Shown: one piece after another, positions 8,081 to 15,837 of the stretch
How the letters are laid out: every line of letters starts with the position of its first letter
How positions within the stretch are numbered: position 1 is the stretch's first letter
Assembly: GCF_001984155.1 (NCBI RefSeq)
Contig: NZ_MTQO01000048.1
Span: 434,001 to 498,000, forward strand
DNA length: 64,000 nt
Origin: Actinosynnema sp. ALI-1.44
Lineage (GTDB): Bacteria > Actinomycetota > Actinomycetes > Mycobacteriales > Pseudonocardiaceae
Direction of reading: 5' to 3'
Notes under the pieces: generated by a model
Databases searched by the model: none
The model's input: the letters and a program-made list of their open reading frames with translations, nothing else
What the model was told of the DNA's origin: nothing
Made by a program: the position numbers and the translations under genes

Positions 8081-9013
8081 GTGAGCACCGCGGAGATGAT
8101 TGACGAACGCGCTGAGAACAGCCCGCTCGTACGCATCAGGTCGCTGCTGCCGGGCCTGGCCCGTGCGGAGCAGCGAGTCGCCAAGGTGGTCCTCGACAAC
8201 CCGGCGTCGGTCGCACGCCGGAGCATCACCGAAGTCGCCGACGCGGCAGGCACCAGTGAGACCACGGTCACCCGGTTCTGCAAGGCGATCGGCGTCGGCG
8301 GGTATCCCGAGCTGCGCATCGCGCTGGCCGCGGACACGGCTCGCACGGAGGCGCGCGCCGAGCGCGACCTCGGCGGCGAGATCAGCCCGGAGGACGACCT
8401 CGCCCAGGTCGTCAGCAAGGTCACCTTCGCTGACGCCCGCGCGGTCGAGGAAACCGCCGACCAGCTGGAAATCGCCACACTGCACCAGGTCGTCGACGTG
8501 ATCGCGGCGGCGGGCAGGGTCGACGTCTACGGCGTCGGCGCGAGCGCCTTCGTCGCGCTCGACCTGCAGCAGAAGCTGCATCGGATCGGCCGGGTGAGCT
8601 TCGCGTGGAACGACACGCACATCATGCTCACGTCGGCGGCGGTGCTCGGCTCGGGAGATGTCGCGGTCGGCATCTCGCACACCGGGGCGACCACCGACAC
8701 AGTCGAAGCGCTGCGCACCGCGCGGCAACGCGGCGCCACAACCGTGGCGTTGACGAACTTCCCGCGTTCCCCCATCACCGAAGTGGCCGACCTCGTGTTG
8801 ACCACCGCGGCACGGGAGACCACGTTCCGCTCCGGCGCGATGGCCAGCAGGATCGCCCAGTTGACGGTGATCGACTGCCTGTTCATCGGAGTGGCACAAC
8901 GGCACCTGCCGTCGGCGATGGGCGCACTGGAAGCCACGCGGGACGCGGTTGGTCCGCACCGGCTGGAGACCCGGCCGGACGGACGCCGAAAGACCCGCGA
9001 CACCGGAAAATGA
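8081..9013 (+). CDS. murR: RpiR/MurR-family transcriptional regulator (HTH + SIS)
   Basis: This 310-residue regulator has an N-terminal RpiR helix-turn-helix (about residues 15-90, including RVAKVVLDNPASVARRSITE and ETTVTRFCKAIG). A SIS sugar-phosphate-binding domain follows (about 130-270, with VYGVGASAFVALDLQQKL and VGISHTGATTDTVEAL). In MurR proteins the SIS domain senses MurNAc-6-phosphate. The gene lies 16 bases upstream of murQ, which makes that ligand the best guess. The start is GTG 8081; an in-frame ATG at 8096 is an alternative, since neither has a clear ribosome binding site. Direct control of the nagZ-namZ-hydrolase genes upstream is inferred. Confidence 0.85.
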   Translation: MSTAEMIDERAENSPLVRIRSLLPGLARAEQRVAKVVLDNPASVARRSITEVADAAGTSETTVTRFCKAIGVGGYPELRIALAADTARTEARAERDLGGEISPEDDLAQVVSKVTFADARAVEETADQLEIATLHQVVDVIAAAGRVDVYGVGASAFVALDLQQKLHRIGRVSFAWNDTHIMLTSAAVLGSGDVAVGISHTGATTDTVEALRTARQRGATTVALTNFPRSPITEVADLVLTTAARETTFRSGAMASRIAQLTVIDCLFIGVAQRHLPSAMGALEATRDAVGPHRLETRPDGRRKTRDTGK

Positions 9014-9029
9014 GAGCACCAGGACGGCG

Positions 9030-9956
9030 ATGACGGTTCCCCAGCAAGCGGTCTACGTCGACTCTCCGACTGAGGGCCGAAACCCGAGAACCACCGGGCT
9101 GGACACGTTGCCCACGCTCGAGGTTCTGCGCGCCATCAACGCGGAGGACCGGCTCGTGCCGTCCGCCGTGGCGGAGGCGTTGCCGCAGCTGGCGGAAGCC
9201 GTCGACCTGGCAGCGGAGGCGCTGCGCCAGGGACACCGGGTGCACTACGTCGGAGCGGGCACGTCCGGGCGACTCGCCAGTCTGGACGTGGCCGAGCTCG
9301 CGCCGACGTTCAACGCTCCGGCCGGCTGGTTCGTCGCCCACCACGCGGGCGGCACCAAGGCGTTGCGCACAGCCGTGGAGAACGCGGAGGACGACGCGGC
9401 GGCAGGGGCCGCGTTGCTGACCCGTGAAGCGGAGGCCGGGGATTTCGTCCTCGGCCTGACCGCGTCGGGCCGCACTCCGTTCGTGCTGGGAGCGCTTTCG
9501 GCGGCAAGGCGGCTGGGCGCGGGGACGGGCCTGGTGTCCAACAACCCGATCTCGGCGCGGACGGCCGATGTGGACGTGGTGATCGCGGTGGACACCGGCC
9601 CCGAGGCGATCTCCGGGTCGACGCGGATGAAGGCGGGCACGTCGCAGAAGCTCGTGCTCACCGCGTTCTCGACCGCCGTGATGGTGAAGCTCGGGCGCAC
9701 GTACTCGAACCTGATGGTGAGCATGCGCGCCACGAACGCCAAGCTGCGCGGCCGGACGCTGCGGATCCTGCGTGAGGCGACCGGCTACAGCCTGCAGGAG
9801 TGCGCCGAGGCGTTGACGTCCGCGAACGGCGATCTGAAGGTCGCGCTCGTGCACCTACTCTCCGGCGCTGACTCCGAGCGCGCGGCCAAGGCGCTGAGCG
9901 AGACCAACGGCCATGTCCGCAACGCGTTGGACATGCTGGGCGCGGCCGCCAGGTAG
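9030..9956 (+). CDS. murQ: N-acetylmuramic acid 6-phosphate etherase
   Basis: This 308-residue SIS-domain lyase cleaves the lactyl ether of MurNAc-6-phosphate to give GlcNAc-6-phosphate and D-lactate. Family signatures are HYVGAGTSGRLASLDVAEL near the N-terminus, NAEDD, LTASGRTPFVLGAL, and SGSTRMKAGTSQKLVL, followed by the SNLMVSM block. The length matches MurQ (about 300). The frame is open upstream, but ATG 9030 with AGGACGG just before it gives the standard N-terminus. Together with the upstream exported NagZ, NamZ and hydrolase it completes the enzyme set for using MurNAc from cell-wall debris. No MurNAc transporter or 6-kinase is encoded nearby, so they must be elsewhere or replaced. Confidence 0.93.
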   Translation: MTVPQQAVYVDSPTEGRNPRTTGLDTLPTLEVLRAINAEDRLVPSAVAEALPQLAEAVDLAAEALRQGHRVHYVGAGTSGRLASLDVAELAPTFNAPAGWFVAHHAGGTKALRTAVENAEDDAAAGAALLTREAEAGDFVLGLTASGRTPFVLGALSAARRLGAGTGLVSNNPISARTADVDVVIAVDTGPEAISGSTRMKAGTSQKLVLTAFSTAVMVKLGRTYSNLMVSMRATNAKLRGRTLRILREATGYSLQECAEALTSANGDLKVALVHLLSGADSERAAKALSETNGHVRNALDMLGAAAR

Positions 9957-9976
9957 TCCGGTCCACTGAGTACGGT

Positions 9977-10372
9977 TCAGCGTTTCTTCGGGTAGCAGGC
10001 GATTCCGTCGCCGTCGGTGTCGAGGTAGTCCGCCCAGCCGGGGTCACCGCGGCGCAACGGCCCCTTGCCCGCGGCTCGCACCTGGGCGCAGTTCTTGTAC
10101 TCGAACCTCGCCGATGACGGTGACGATGACGGCGGTGGCGCCGAGGGCTGCCGCGTCGGCGTGGTGGTCGGTGTCGATGTCGATGTCGTGGTGGTCGTTC
10201 CCGCTCTTTCCAACGGCATCGACGCGGCCGACGGCGTGCTCACCGGGTTCTCCGCCGTGGACGGCGGATCCGGCATCGTCGGGATGCTCGGCGCGGGCGC
10301 GATCGTGCGATCCGGTACGGCACAAGCACTCACGACGGCAAGCAGCAGAACGACCGTGCAGATGACCCTCAT
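9977..10372 (-). CDS. Excalibur-domain lipoprotein
   Basis: This 131-residue protein has a lipoprotein signal (LLAVVSAC, lipid Cys at residue 17). A low-complexity Pro/Ser/Thr linker (about 25-88) follows, then a C-terminal Excalibur calcium-binding domain. The domain shows the conserved YKNCAQVRAAGKGPLRRGDP and DTDGDGIAC, the latter like an EF-hand Dx[DN]xDG loop. It is predicted to sit on the outer face of the membrane. Excalibur domains occur in extracellular nucleases and wall proteins; here no catalytic domain is present. It converges on murQ, with 20 bases between the stops. The role is unknown. Confidence 0.85.
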   Translation of the reverse strand: MRVICTVVLLLAVVSACAVPDRTIAPAPSIPTMPDPPSTAENPVSTPSAASMPLERAGTTTTTSTSTPTTTPTRQPSAPPPSSSPSSARFEYKNCAQVRAAGKGPLRRGDPGWADYLDTDGDGIACYPKKR

Positions 10373-10478
10373 CGAGAACCTGATCCAGTACCGGTTCGTC
10401 CTTCGGCGACCGTCCGGCTACCTGTGAATTCCACACAGGCCGGTCAGTCGTTACGCCGTTCACACCATCGTGTGACAC

Positions 10479-10539
10479 TTGTGCAACCAATGTGGCCTTT
10501 GTTGCGAAAAACGCAACAAAGGCCACATTGGTTGCACAA
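10479..10539. repeat. Perfect 28-bp-stem hairpin, copy 1 of a dispersed palindrome
   Basis: Arms 10479-10506 and 10512-10539 are exact complements around an A5 loop. The arm contains GTGCAACCAATGTGGCCTTT and GTTGCG. Nearly the same palindrome occurs at 59131-59185 with a T5 loop. It lies between the divergent Excalibur gene and the end of the Fic-like gene and could end transcription in either direction, but its length and repetition are unusual for a simple terminator. Confidence 0.85.
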
Positions 10540-10558
10540 AAATTCGGGGGTGGCGGGG

Positions 10559-11299
10559 TCAGGTGTTGGCGGAGTCCGCGATGGCCAGTGCCTCCTTCGC
10601 ACCGGTCTGGAACGCCTCGCAGCACAGCAGGACCCATTCGCGTACGCCGTCCGGCTTGCCGCTCGCGAAGCCCTCGGCTGCCTCCCGGTAGCGCTCGGGG
10701 CGGCGCAGGTACGCCACCTCCGGCACGGTCAGGCCCTTCGGGTCCAGGCCGGTGCCGATGATCGTCATCCGGGCCGCGGCCCTGGCGACCACGCCGTCGG
10801 CGAGGCCGAACGGGGCCAGCGTCAGCAGTTCGCCGTGGACCACCGCCGCCAGGATCGGACCTGGTGCCGCGGTCGCGCCGGTGACCAGGTTGGCCAGCAG
10901 GTCCAGGCGTCCGGCCACGCCCTGGGCGTGGCGGGGACGGCCCAGCCGTTCGTCCTCGGCCGCCGGGACCAGGTCCGCCGCGGCCAGCAGGTGCAGCCGG
11001 GCCAGGGCCTGCAGGGGCGCGCGCTGCCAGACGGGCAGCAGGGGTCCGATGGCCTCCGCGACGCGCAACGCACCTGCGAGTATCGGGTCGGCTACTTCGC
11101 CGTCCTCGGGGATCTCGGGGTTCCCGCCGTCCAGGTAGGCCGACGAGCGCGCGGCTCGGACGGACGCCTCGGCCGCGGTGGTCGGCCAGCCGCGGCGGTT
11201 CGCCGGGTGCTTGTGCACGGCGTCAATGCTCTCGCGTGCGGACTGCACTGCCTCGGTGATGCCGGGGAGGTCCAGCAGCGGGCCCAACGGATCGGTCAC
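10559..11299 (-). CDS. Fic-fold protein with degenerate active-site motif
   Basis: This 246-residue protein is often labelled 'oxidoreductase' in actinobacterial genomes, but no dinucleotide-binding motif is visible. The helix-rich C-terminal half reads like a Fic domain: HGELLTLAPFGLADGVVAR aligns with the Fic region around HPFxxGNGRxxR, followed by RYREAAEGF and a VREWVLLCCEAF helix. The catalytic His is Ala and the GNGR core is ADGVVAR, so AMP transfer by the usual mechanism is unlikely. It is divergent from acs, with about 160 bases between the starts, and may relate to acetyl-CoA synthetase regulation, though nothing in the sequence proves this. Fold assignment is by eye and moderately sure. 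Confidence 0.6.
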   Translation of the reverse strand: MTDPLGPLLDLPGITEAVQSARESIDAVHKHPANRRGWPTTAAEASVRAARSSAYLDGGNPEIPEDGEVADPILAGALRVAEAIGPLLPVWQRAPLQALARLHLLAAADLVPAAEDERLGRPRHAQGVAGRLDLLANLVTGATAAPGPILAAVVHGELLTLAPFGLADGVVARAAARMTIIGTGLDPKGLTVPEVAYLRRPERYREAAEGFASGKPDGVREWVLLCCEAFQTGAKEALAIADSANT

Positions 11300-11462
11300 G
11301 CGCAGACACTATCCCTGACCGGCTGGTGTTCGACAGCCGCTCCGCGGCCCAATCCGGCGTAAATGGTCTGGACCTCTTGCGGTCCCGGTCTGTTAATGCG
11401 TCGCGTGTCGCACTACGGTCACTGCCATCACGAGTTTTCGCGTTTCGAGGAGGTCACACGAG

Positions 11463-13436
11463 ATGACCGAGCAGTCCCAGGGCCCCGCGCTGGACAACTT
11501 GCTCACCGAGAGCAGGACCTTCCCGCCCTCCGACGAGTTCGCCGCCGCGGCCAACGCGGGCGCGGACATGTACGCGGCAGCCGACGCCGACCGGGAGGCC
11601 TTCTGGGCCGCGCAGGCGGAGCGACTGCACTGGGACACGAAGTGGGACCAGGTCCTCGACTGGAGCGACGCTCCCTTCGCGAAGTGGTTCGTCGGCGGCA
11701 AGCTCAACGTCGCCTACAACTGCGTCGACCGGCACGTCGAGTCCGGCCACGGTGAGCAGGTCGCCATCCACTGGGAGGGCGAGCCGGGCGACACCCGCAC
11801 GATCACGTACAACGACCTGCTCGCGCAGGTCAGCAAGACCGCGAACGCGCTGACCGAACTCGGCCTGCAGGCAGGCGACCGCGTCGCCATCTACATGCCG
11901 ATGGTCCCCGAGGCGATCTTCTCGATGCTCGCGTGCGCCCGCCTCGGCCTGACCCACAGCGTCGTGTTCGGCGGGTTCTCCGCCGAGGCGCTCCGGTCCC
12001 GGATCGAGGACGCCGCGGCCAAGCTCGTCATCACGACCGACGGGCAGTACCGCCGCGGCAAGCCGGCGGCGCTCAAGCCCGCCGTGGACGAGGCCGTCGC
12101 GCAGACGCCGACCATCGAGCACGTCCTCGTGGTCAAGCGCACCGACACCGAGGTCGCGTGGACCGAAGGCCGCGACATCTGGTGGAACGACCTGGTGGAC
12201 AAACAGTCCGACAAGCACACGCCGGAGGCGTTCGACTCGGAGCACCCGCTGTACATCCTGTACACCAGCGGCACGACCGGGAAGCCGAAGGGCATCCTGC
12301 ACACCTCGGGCGGCTACCTCACGCAGGCGTCGTACACGCACCACAACGTGTTCGACCTGAAGCCCGACACCGACGTCTACTGGTGCACAGCGGACATCGG
12401 CTGGGTAACCGGACACAGCTACATCGTGTACGGACCGCTGTCCAACCGGGTGACGCAGGTGGTCTACGAGGGCACGCCGAACACCCCGAACGAGGGGCGG
12501 CACTGGGACATCGTGCAGAAGTACAAGGTCTCCATCTACTACACCGCGCCGACCTTGATCCGCACGTTCATGAAGTGGGGCAAGGACATCCCAGCGGGCT
12601 ACGACCTGTCGTCGCTGCGCGTGCTCGGCAGCGTCGGCGAGCCGATCAACCCGGAGGCGTGGATCTGGTACCGGGAGAACGTCGGTGCCGGGCGGGCACC
12701 GATCGTGGACACCTGGTGGCAGACCGAGACCGGCGCGATCATGATCTCGCCGCTGCCCGGCGTCACCTCGACCAAGCCGGGGTCGGCACAGCGCGCGCTG
12801 CCCGGCATCTCGGCGAAGGTCGTCGACGACCAGGGCAACGAAGTCCCGCACGGCGGTGGCGGGTACCTGGTGCTCGACAAGCCGTGGCCGTCGATGCTGC
12901 GCGGCATCTGGGGCGACAACGAGCGCTACCGCGACACGTACTGGTCGCGTTTCGCCGAGCAGGGCTTCTACTTCGCCGGTGACGGCGCCAAGTACGACAA
13001 CGACGGCGACATCTGGCTGCTCGGCCGGGTCGACGACGTGATGAACGTGTCCGGGCACCGGATCTCCACGACCGAGGTGGAGTCCGCGCTGGTGTCGCAC
13101 CCGACCGTGGCCGAGGCGGCGGTGGTCGGCGCGACCGACCCGACCACCGGCCAGGGCATCGTGGCGTTCGTGATCCTGCGCGGTGACGCCGCCGACGGTG
13201 GCGACGACGCCGTCAAGGCGTTGCGCGACCACGTGGCCAAGGAGATCGGCCCGATCGCCAAGCCGCGTCAGGTGATGGTCGTGCCGGAGCTGCCGAAGAC
13301 CCGATCCGGCAAGATCATGCGCCGGTTGCTGCGTGACGTGGCGGAGAACCGGTCGATCGGTGACGTGACCACGCTCGCCGACTCGTCGGTGATGGACATG
13401 ATCTCCCAGGGCCTGAACAAGGGCTCCGAGGACTGA
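11463..13436 (+). CDS. acs: Acetyl-CoA synthetase (AMP-forming)
   Basis: This 657-residue cytoplasmic enzyme activates acetate via acetyl-AMP. The adenylate-forming signature YTSGTTGKPKG is present, then the WWQTETG block and GRVDDVMNVSGHRI of the mobile C-terminal domain. The catalytic lysine that is acetylated to control these enzymes is K617 in KTRSGKIMRR. Length matches Acs (about 650). ATG 11463 is preceded by GAGGAGGTC, a strong ribosome binding site. The gene corresponds in order to Rv3667. A strong hairpin terminator follows. Confidence 0.96.
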   Translation: MTEQSQGPALDNLLTESRTFPPSDEFAAAANAGADMYAAADADREAFWAAQAERLHWDTKWDQVLDWSDAPFAKWFVGGKLNVAYNCVDRHVESGHGEQVAIHWEGEPGDTRTITYNDLLAQVSKTANALTELGLQAGDRVAIYMPMVPEAIFSMLACARLGLTHSVVFGGFSAEALRSRIEDAAAKLVITTDGQYRRGKPAALKPAVDEAVAQTPTIEHVLVVKRTDTEVAWTEGRDIWWNDLVDKQSDKHTPEAFDSEHPLYILYTSGTTGKPKGILHTSGGYLTQASYTHHNVFDLKPDTDVYWCTADIGWVTGHSYIVYGPLSNRVTQVVYEGTPNTPNEGRHWDIVQKYKVSIYYTAPTLIRTFMKWGKDIPAGYDLSSLRVLGSVGEPINPEAWIWYRENVGAGRAPIVDTWWQTETGAIMISPLPGVTSTKPGSAQRALPGISAKVVDDQGNEVPHGGGGYLVLDKPWPSMLRGIWGDNERYRDTYWSRFAEQGFYFAGDGAKYDNDGDIWLLGRVDDVMNVSGHRISTTEVESALVSHPTVAEAAVVGATDPTTGQGIVAFVILRGDAADGGDDAVKALRDHVAKEIGPIAKPRQVMVVPELPKTRSGKIMRRLLRDVAENRSIGDVTTLADSSVMDMISQGLNKGSED

Positions 13437-13451
13437 GTTCCAGCGTTGAGT

Positions 13452-13483
13452 GAGGCCCCTCGTGCACTGGCACGAGGGGCCTC
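13452..13483 (+). terminator. Terminator behind acs
   Basis: GAGGCCCCTCGTGC (13452-13465) pairs perfectly with 13470-13483 around a 4-base loop. It sits between the stop of acs and the stop of the convergent DUF397 gene, so it can serve both. Confidence 0.85.
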
Positions 13484-13490
13484 GCTGGTT

Positions 13491-13661
13491 CTACGCGAGA
13501 TCGAACCGGCCGGACTTGATGGCGGCCAGGAGCGTGCTCAGGTCGACGGTGATGGTGGGGCCGGTCGGGTTCTTGCTGTCACGGACGGCGCCGGTGTTGG
13601 CCAACTCGACACAGTTGGTCTGGTCAGCGGACCTGGACGACTTGCGCCAGCTGTAAGTCAT
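13491..13661 (-). CDS. DUF397 domain protein
   Basis: This 56-residue protein reads MTYSWRKSSRSADQTNCVEL at its start, followed by AVRDSKNPTGP, the typical DUF397 pattern (W-RKSSxS, CVEV, VRDSK). Its ATG overlaps the stop of the upstream HTH gene (ATGA), so the two are translationally coupled. Such HTH/DUF397 pairs are abundant in streptomycetes and Pseudonocardiales and include development- and antibiotic-related loci such as abaA and bldB-region relatives. The small protein probably works with its HTH partner; the mechanism is not established for this pair. Confidence 0.88.
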   Translation of the reverse strand: MTYSWRKSSRSADQTNCVELANTGAVRDSKNPTGPTITVDLSTLLAAIKSGRFDLA

Positions 13662-14500
13662 CGCCTGCCCTCTCGTTGTTCGATGAGTTTCCCCAGGATA
13701 TCCCGGCTTTCCGCGGTGGTAAGGGCTATCTTGTGCAACTTGGCCCGCTGAGCGATATACCGATCAACTTCAGGGTCGTGCAGGAACATGCCGCCACGCA
13801 ACAGCTCAACATGCGCGATCGCGGACGAGTCCGGAAACTCCAACAACAACCACGGGTGATAGAGCCCCGCCCTGGGTGTGTACTCGGGCACCAGCCGAAT
13901 CCCGATGCCACGCTTGGACATCTCGACTAGGTGTTTGAGTTGTGCGATCAACACATCCCAGCCCCCAAACGGAGTTCGAACTGCGGCCGCACCGATGAAG
14001 GCCGTGTATTCCACCTTCGGCAAGGTCTGCTGCCTCCGCAGCCTGGCCATCCAGAACATCTCCATGTCCTCGGTCGAGACGCCCACATCACGCATGTAGG
14101 CCTTGGCGTACTCGTATGTCTGGAGCAGGCCTGGGATCAAGGTGATCGACCAGTCGGTGAGCGCTCTAGCTTCGGCTTCGTAGCTGGCCAGGACACTCAA
14201 CTCATCTGGCACGCCGGGCAACGGGCGGGACCACCAGCCGGGTTCGTCGATGGACTTGGCGCGACGCACCAACGCGTCGCGTTGGGTCACGGGAACTCTG
14301 TACACCGCCAGCACGCTTGCCACGTCCTCGGCGCTGATATGTCGTTTGCCGTTCTCGGTCCGGCTCATCGTCGCCGACGACCAACCCAGCAGAGCGGCCG
14401 CTGCCTCCAGCGACAGTGTGGTCTGCTTGTTCCGGACCGACTTGAGCTGGGCGCCCAGAGCACGGTCCCTGGCTGTGGGCGGCTTGCGTTGACCTGGCAT
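13658..14500 (-). CDS. XRE-family regulator with DUF5753 domain
   Basis: This protein has a helix-turn-helix domain (about residues 12-75, with LEAAAALLGWSSATMSRTEN and an ISAEDVASVLAVY tail). A C-terminal DUF5753-type domain follows (about 95-275, with LTDWSITLIPGLLQTYEYA and WWSRPLPG upstream). This arrangement defines a very large actinobacterial regulator family. ATG 14500 (MPGQRKPP) gives 280 residues; an in-frame ATG at 14536 would add 12. It is coupled to the DUF397 gene by an ATGA overlap. The target genes and signal are unknown; OsmC lies upstream in the same direction about 50 bases away. Confidence 0.87.
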   Translation of the reverse strand: MPGQRKPPTARDRALGAQLKSVRNKQTTLSLEAAAALLGWSSATMSRTENGKRHISAEDVASVLAVYRVPVTQRDALVRRAKSIDEPGWWSRPLPGVPDELSVLASYEAEARALTDWSITLIPGLLQTYEYAKAYMRDVGVSTEDMEMFWMARLRRQQTLPKVEYTAFIGAAAVRTPFGGWDVLIAQLKHLVEMSKRGIGIRLVPEYTPRAGLYHPWLLLEFPDSSAIAHVELLRGGMFLHDPEVDRYIAQRAKLHKIALTTAESRDILGKLIEQREGRR

Positions 14501-14546
14501 GGGGTCCCGGGGCCTTTCTGCTGAGAAAGGCCACATGGTGACGTAG

Positions 14547-15008
14547 CTAGCTGGAGCTCGCCACCTGAGGTTCGTGCTTTACCGGGAAGTTCACCGACCG
14601 TGCTATGAAGCACATCTCGTGCGCTTTCGCGTGCAATTCCCGCGCAGTGTCCAGCGAACCGCCGCTGATCACGATTTTCGGCCGCAGCAAGACTTCCGTG
14701 AACTGACCGGCACCGCTCTTGTCAGTTTCCATGTAGCCGATCGCATCGTCCACATAGGACTCGACGATCACGCCGGATGTGGCGCACAGGTGCAAGTACC
14801 AGAGCATGTGACAGTCCGACAGTGCGGCGACGAGCATTTGTTCCGGATTCCAGCGCTCCGGATTCCCACGGAACGACGGGTCGGACGTGGCCAGGATGTC
14901 CGGGCGCCCGTCCGCCGAGACGATGTGGTCACGGCTGAAGTCGCGGTAGCCGGAGGTTCCCGTTCCGTTGTTGCCCGTCCAGGTGATGGTCACTGGGTAC
15001 TCGTGCAT
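14547..15008 (-). CDS. OsmC-family peroxiredoxin
   Basis: This 153-residue OsmC/Ohr-like protein reduces organic hydroperoxides with a pair of reactive cysteines. The first is in the LVAALSDCHMLWYLH helix. The second is in KAHEMCFIARSVNFPV, at the usual distance. WNPEQMLVAALS is the family's conserved block. Cytoplasmic, likely a dimer. Its stop codon shares a base with the coordinate of the nitrilase stop upstream (the ATG at 15008 lies at the nitrilase 3' end), so the two minus-strand genes are probably one transcript. Confidence 0.9.
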   Translation of the reverse strand: MHEYPVTITWTGNNGTGTSGYRDFSRDHIVSADGRPDILATSDPSFRGNPERWNPEQMLVAALSDCHMLWYLHLCATSGVIVESYVDDAIGYMETDKSGAGQFTEVLLRPKIVISGGSLDTARELHAKAHEMCFIARSVNFPVKHEPQVASSS

Positions 15009-15793
15009 CAGAACTTCCTGTTCGCCAGTACTGGAACGATCTTGCGGGCCTCGGTCACCTCGGTGGTGTCGATGTCGACGGTGAGCAGGCCGGGTTCCGC
15101 GCCGAGCTGACCGCGGACCTCGCCGAGCGGCGACACCACTGTGCTGTACCCGATGCCGGTCGGCGCCTTGCCCGACGGCTCCTGCCCGATCGTCACGGGA
15201 TCAGCCTGTCCACACGCGACTATCCACGTCGTGCTGTCCAACGCCCTCGCACGGGCGAGCAGTTCCCACTGCTCGCGCTTGCCGGGGCCCGAACCCCATG
15301 ACGCGGGCACGATCGTGATCGCCGCGCCCTCGTCGGCGAGGCGTTGGAAGAGACCGGGGAACCGGATGTCGTAACAGGTCGCGAAGCCGATCGTCACGTC
15401 GTCCACTTCGGACACGACAATGCGCTCACCCGGCGCGACCGTCGCCGACTCGGCGAACCCGAACGCGTCGAAGAGGTGGATCTTGTCGTAGTACGTGTCG
15501 ACACCGCGGCCGGTGATCAGCAGCGTGTTGGTGACCCTGCCGTCCGGGCTCGGTGTGAACATGCCCGCCACGATCAGCACATCCGCCTCGTCGGCGATCG
15601 CGCGGACCTCGGTCGCCCACGGGCCGTCGAGCGGTTGCGCGATGGGGCCGAGCGGGATGCCGAACCTGGCCATGGTGGCTTCGGGGAACACCACGACCGA
15701 CGCGTCGCCCGTCTGCCGGACCGTGGTCCTGATGTGGTCCAGGTTCCGCTCGGGATCGGTGTCCGCGGCGAACTGACTCATCGCTACTCGCAC
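15008..15793 (-). CDS. Carbon-nitrogen hydrolase (nitrilase superfamily)
   Basis: This protein of about 261 residues has the Glu-Lys-Cys triad of the family: the Glu in VVFPEATMARFG, the Lys in YDKIHLFDAFGF, and the Cys in GFATCYDIRFPGLFQ. It would hydrolyse an amide or nitrile, in the omega-amidase/beta-ureidopropionase-like branch. GTG 15793 is preferred to the longer TTG because MRVAMSQFAADT is the usual N-terminus and a TATGTT -10 box lies six bases upstream (15800-15805), giving a leaderless mRNA. The divergent GntR regulator is 44 bases away and its likely operator (15810-15826) overlaps this gene's -35 region. DUF2848, a protein often found with amidases, belongs to the same locus. The substrate is unknown. 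Confidence 0.87.
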   Translation of the reverse strand: MRVAMSQFAADTDPERNLDHIRTTVRQTGDASVVVFPEATMARFGIPLGPIAQPLDGPWATEVRAIADEADVLIVAGMFTPSPDGRVTNTLLITGRGVDTYYDKIHLFDAFGFAESATVAPGERIVVSEVDDVTIGFATCYDIRFPGLFQRLADEGAAITIVPASWGSGPGKREQWELLARARALDSTTWIVACGQADPVTIGQEPSGKAPTGIGYSTVVSPLGEVRGQLGAEPGLLTVDIDTTEVTEARKIVPVLANRKF

Positions 15794-15809
15794 CGGTCTA
15801 ACATAACTC

Positions 15810-15826
15810 GTATACAACGTGTATGT
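15810..15826. promoter_or_regulatory. Candidate GntR operator 1
   Basis: GTATAC-AACGT-GTATGT is an imperfect match to the fully symmetrical GTATAC-N5-GTATAC found at 16650-16666. It lies between the divergent nitrilase and GntR starts and ends 11 bases before the gntR ATG, suiting autoregulation and repression of the nitrilase. Confidence 0.6.
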
Positions 15827-15837
15827 AAGGAGTATTC

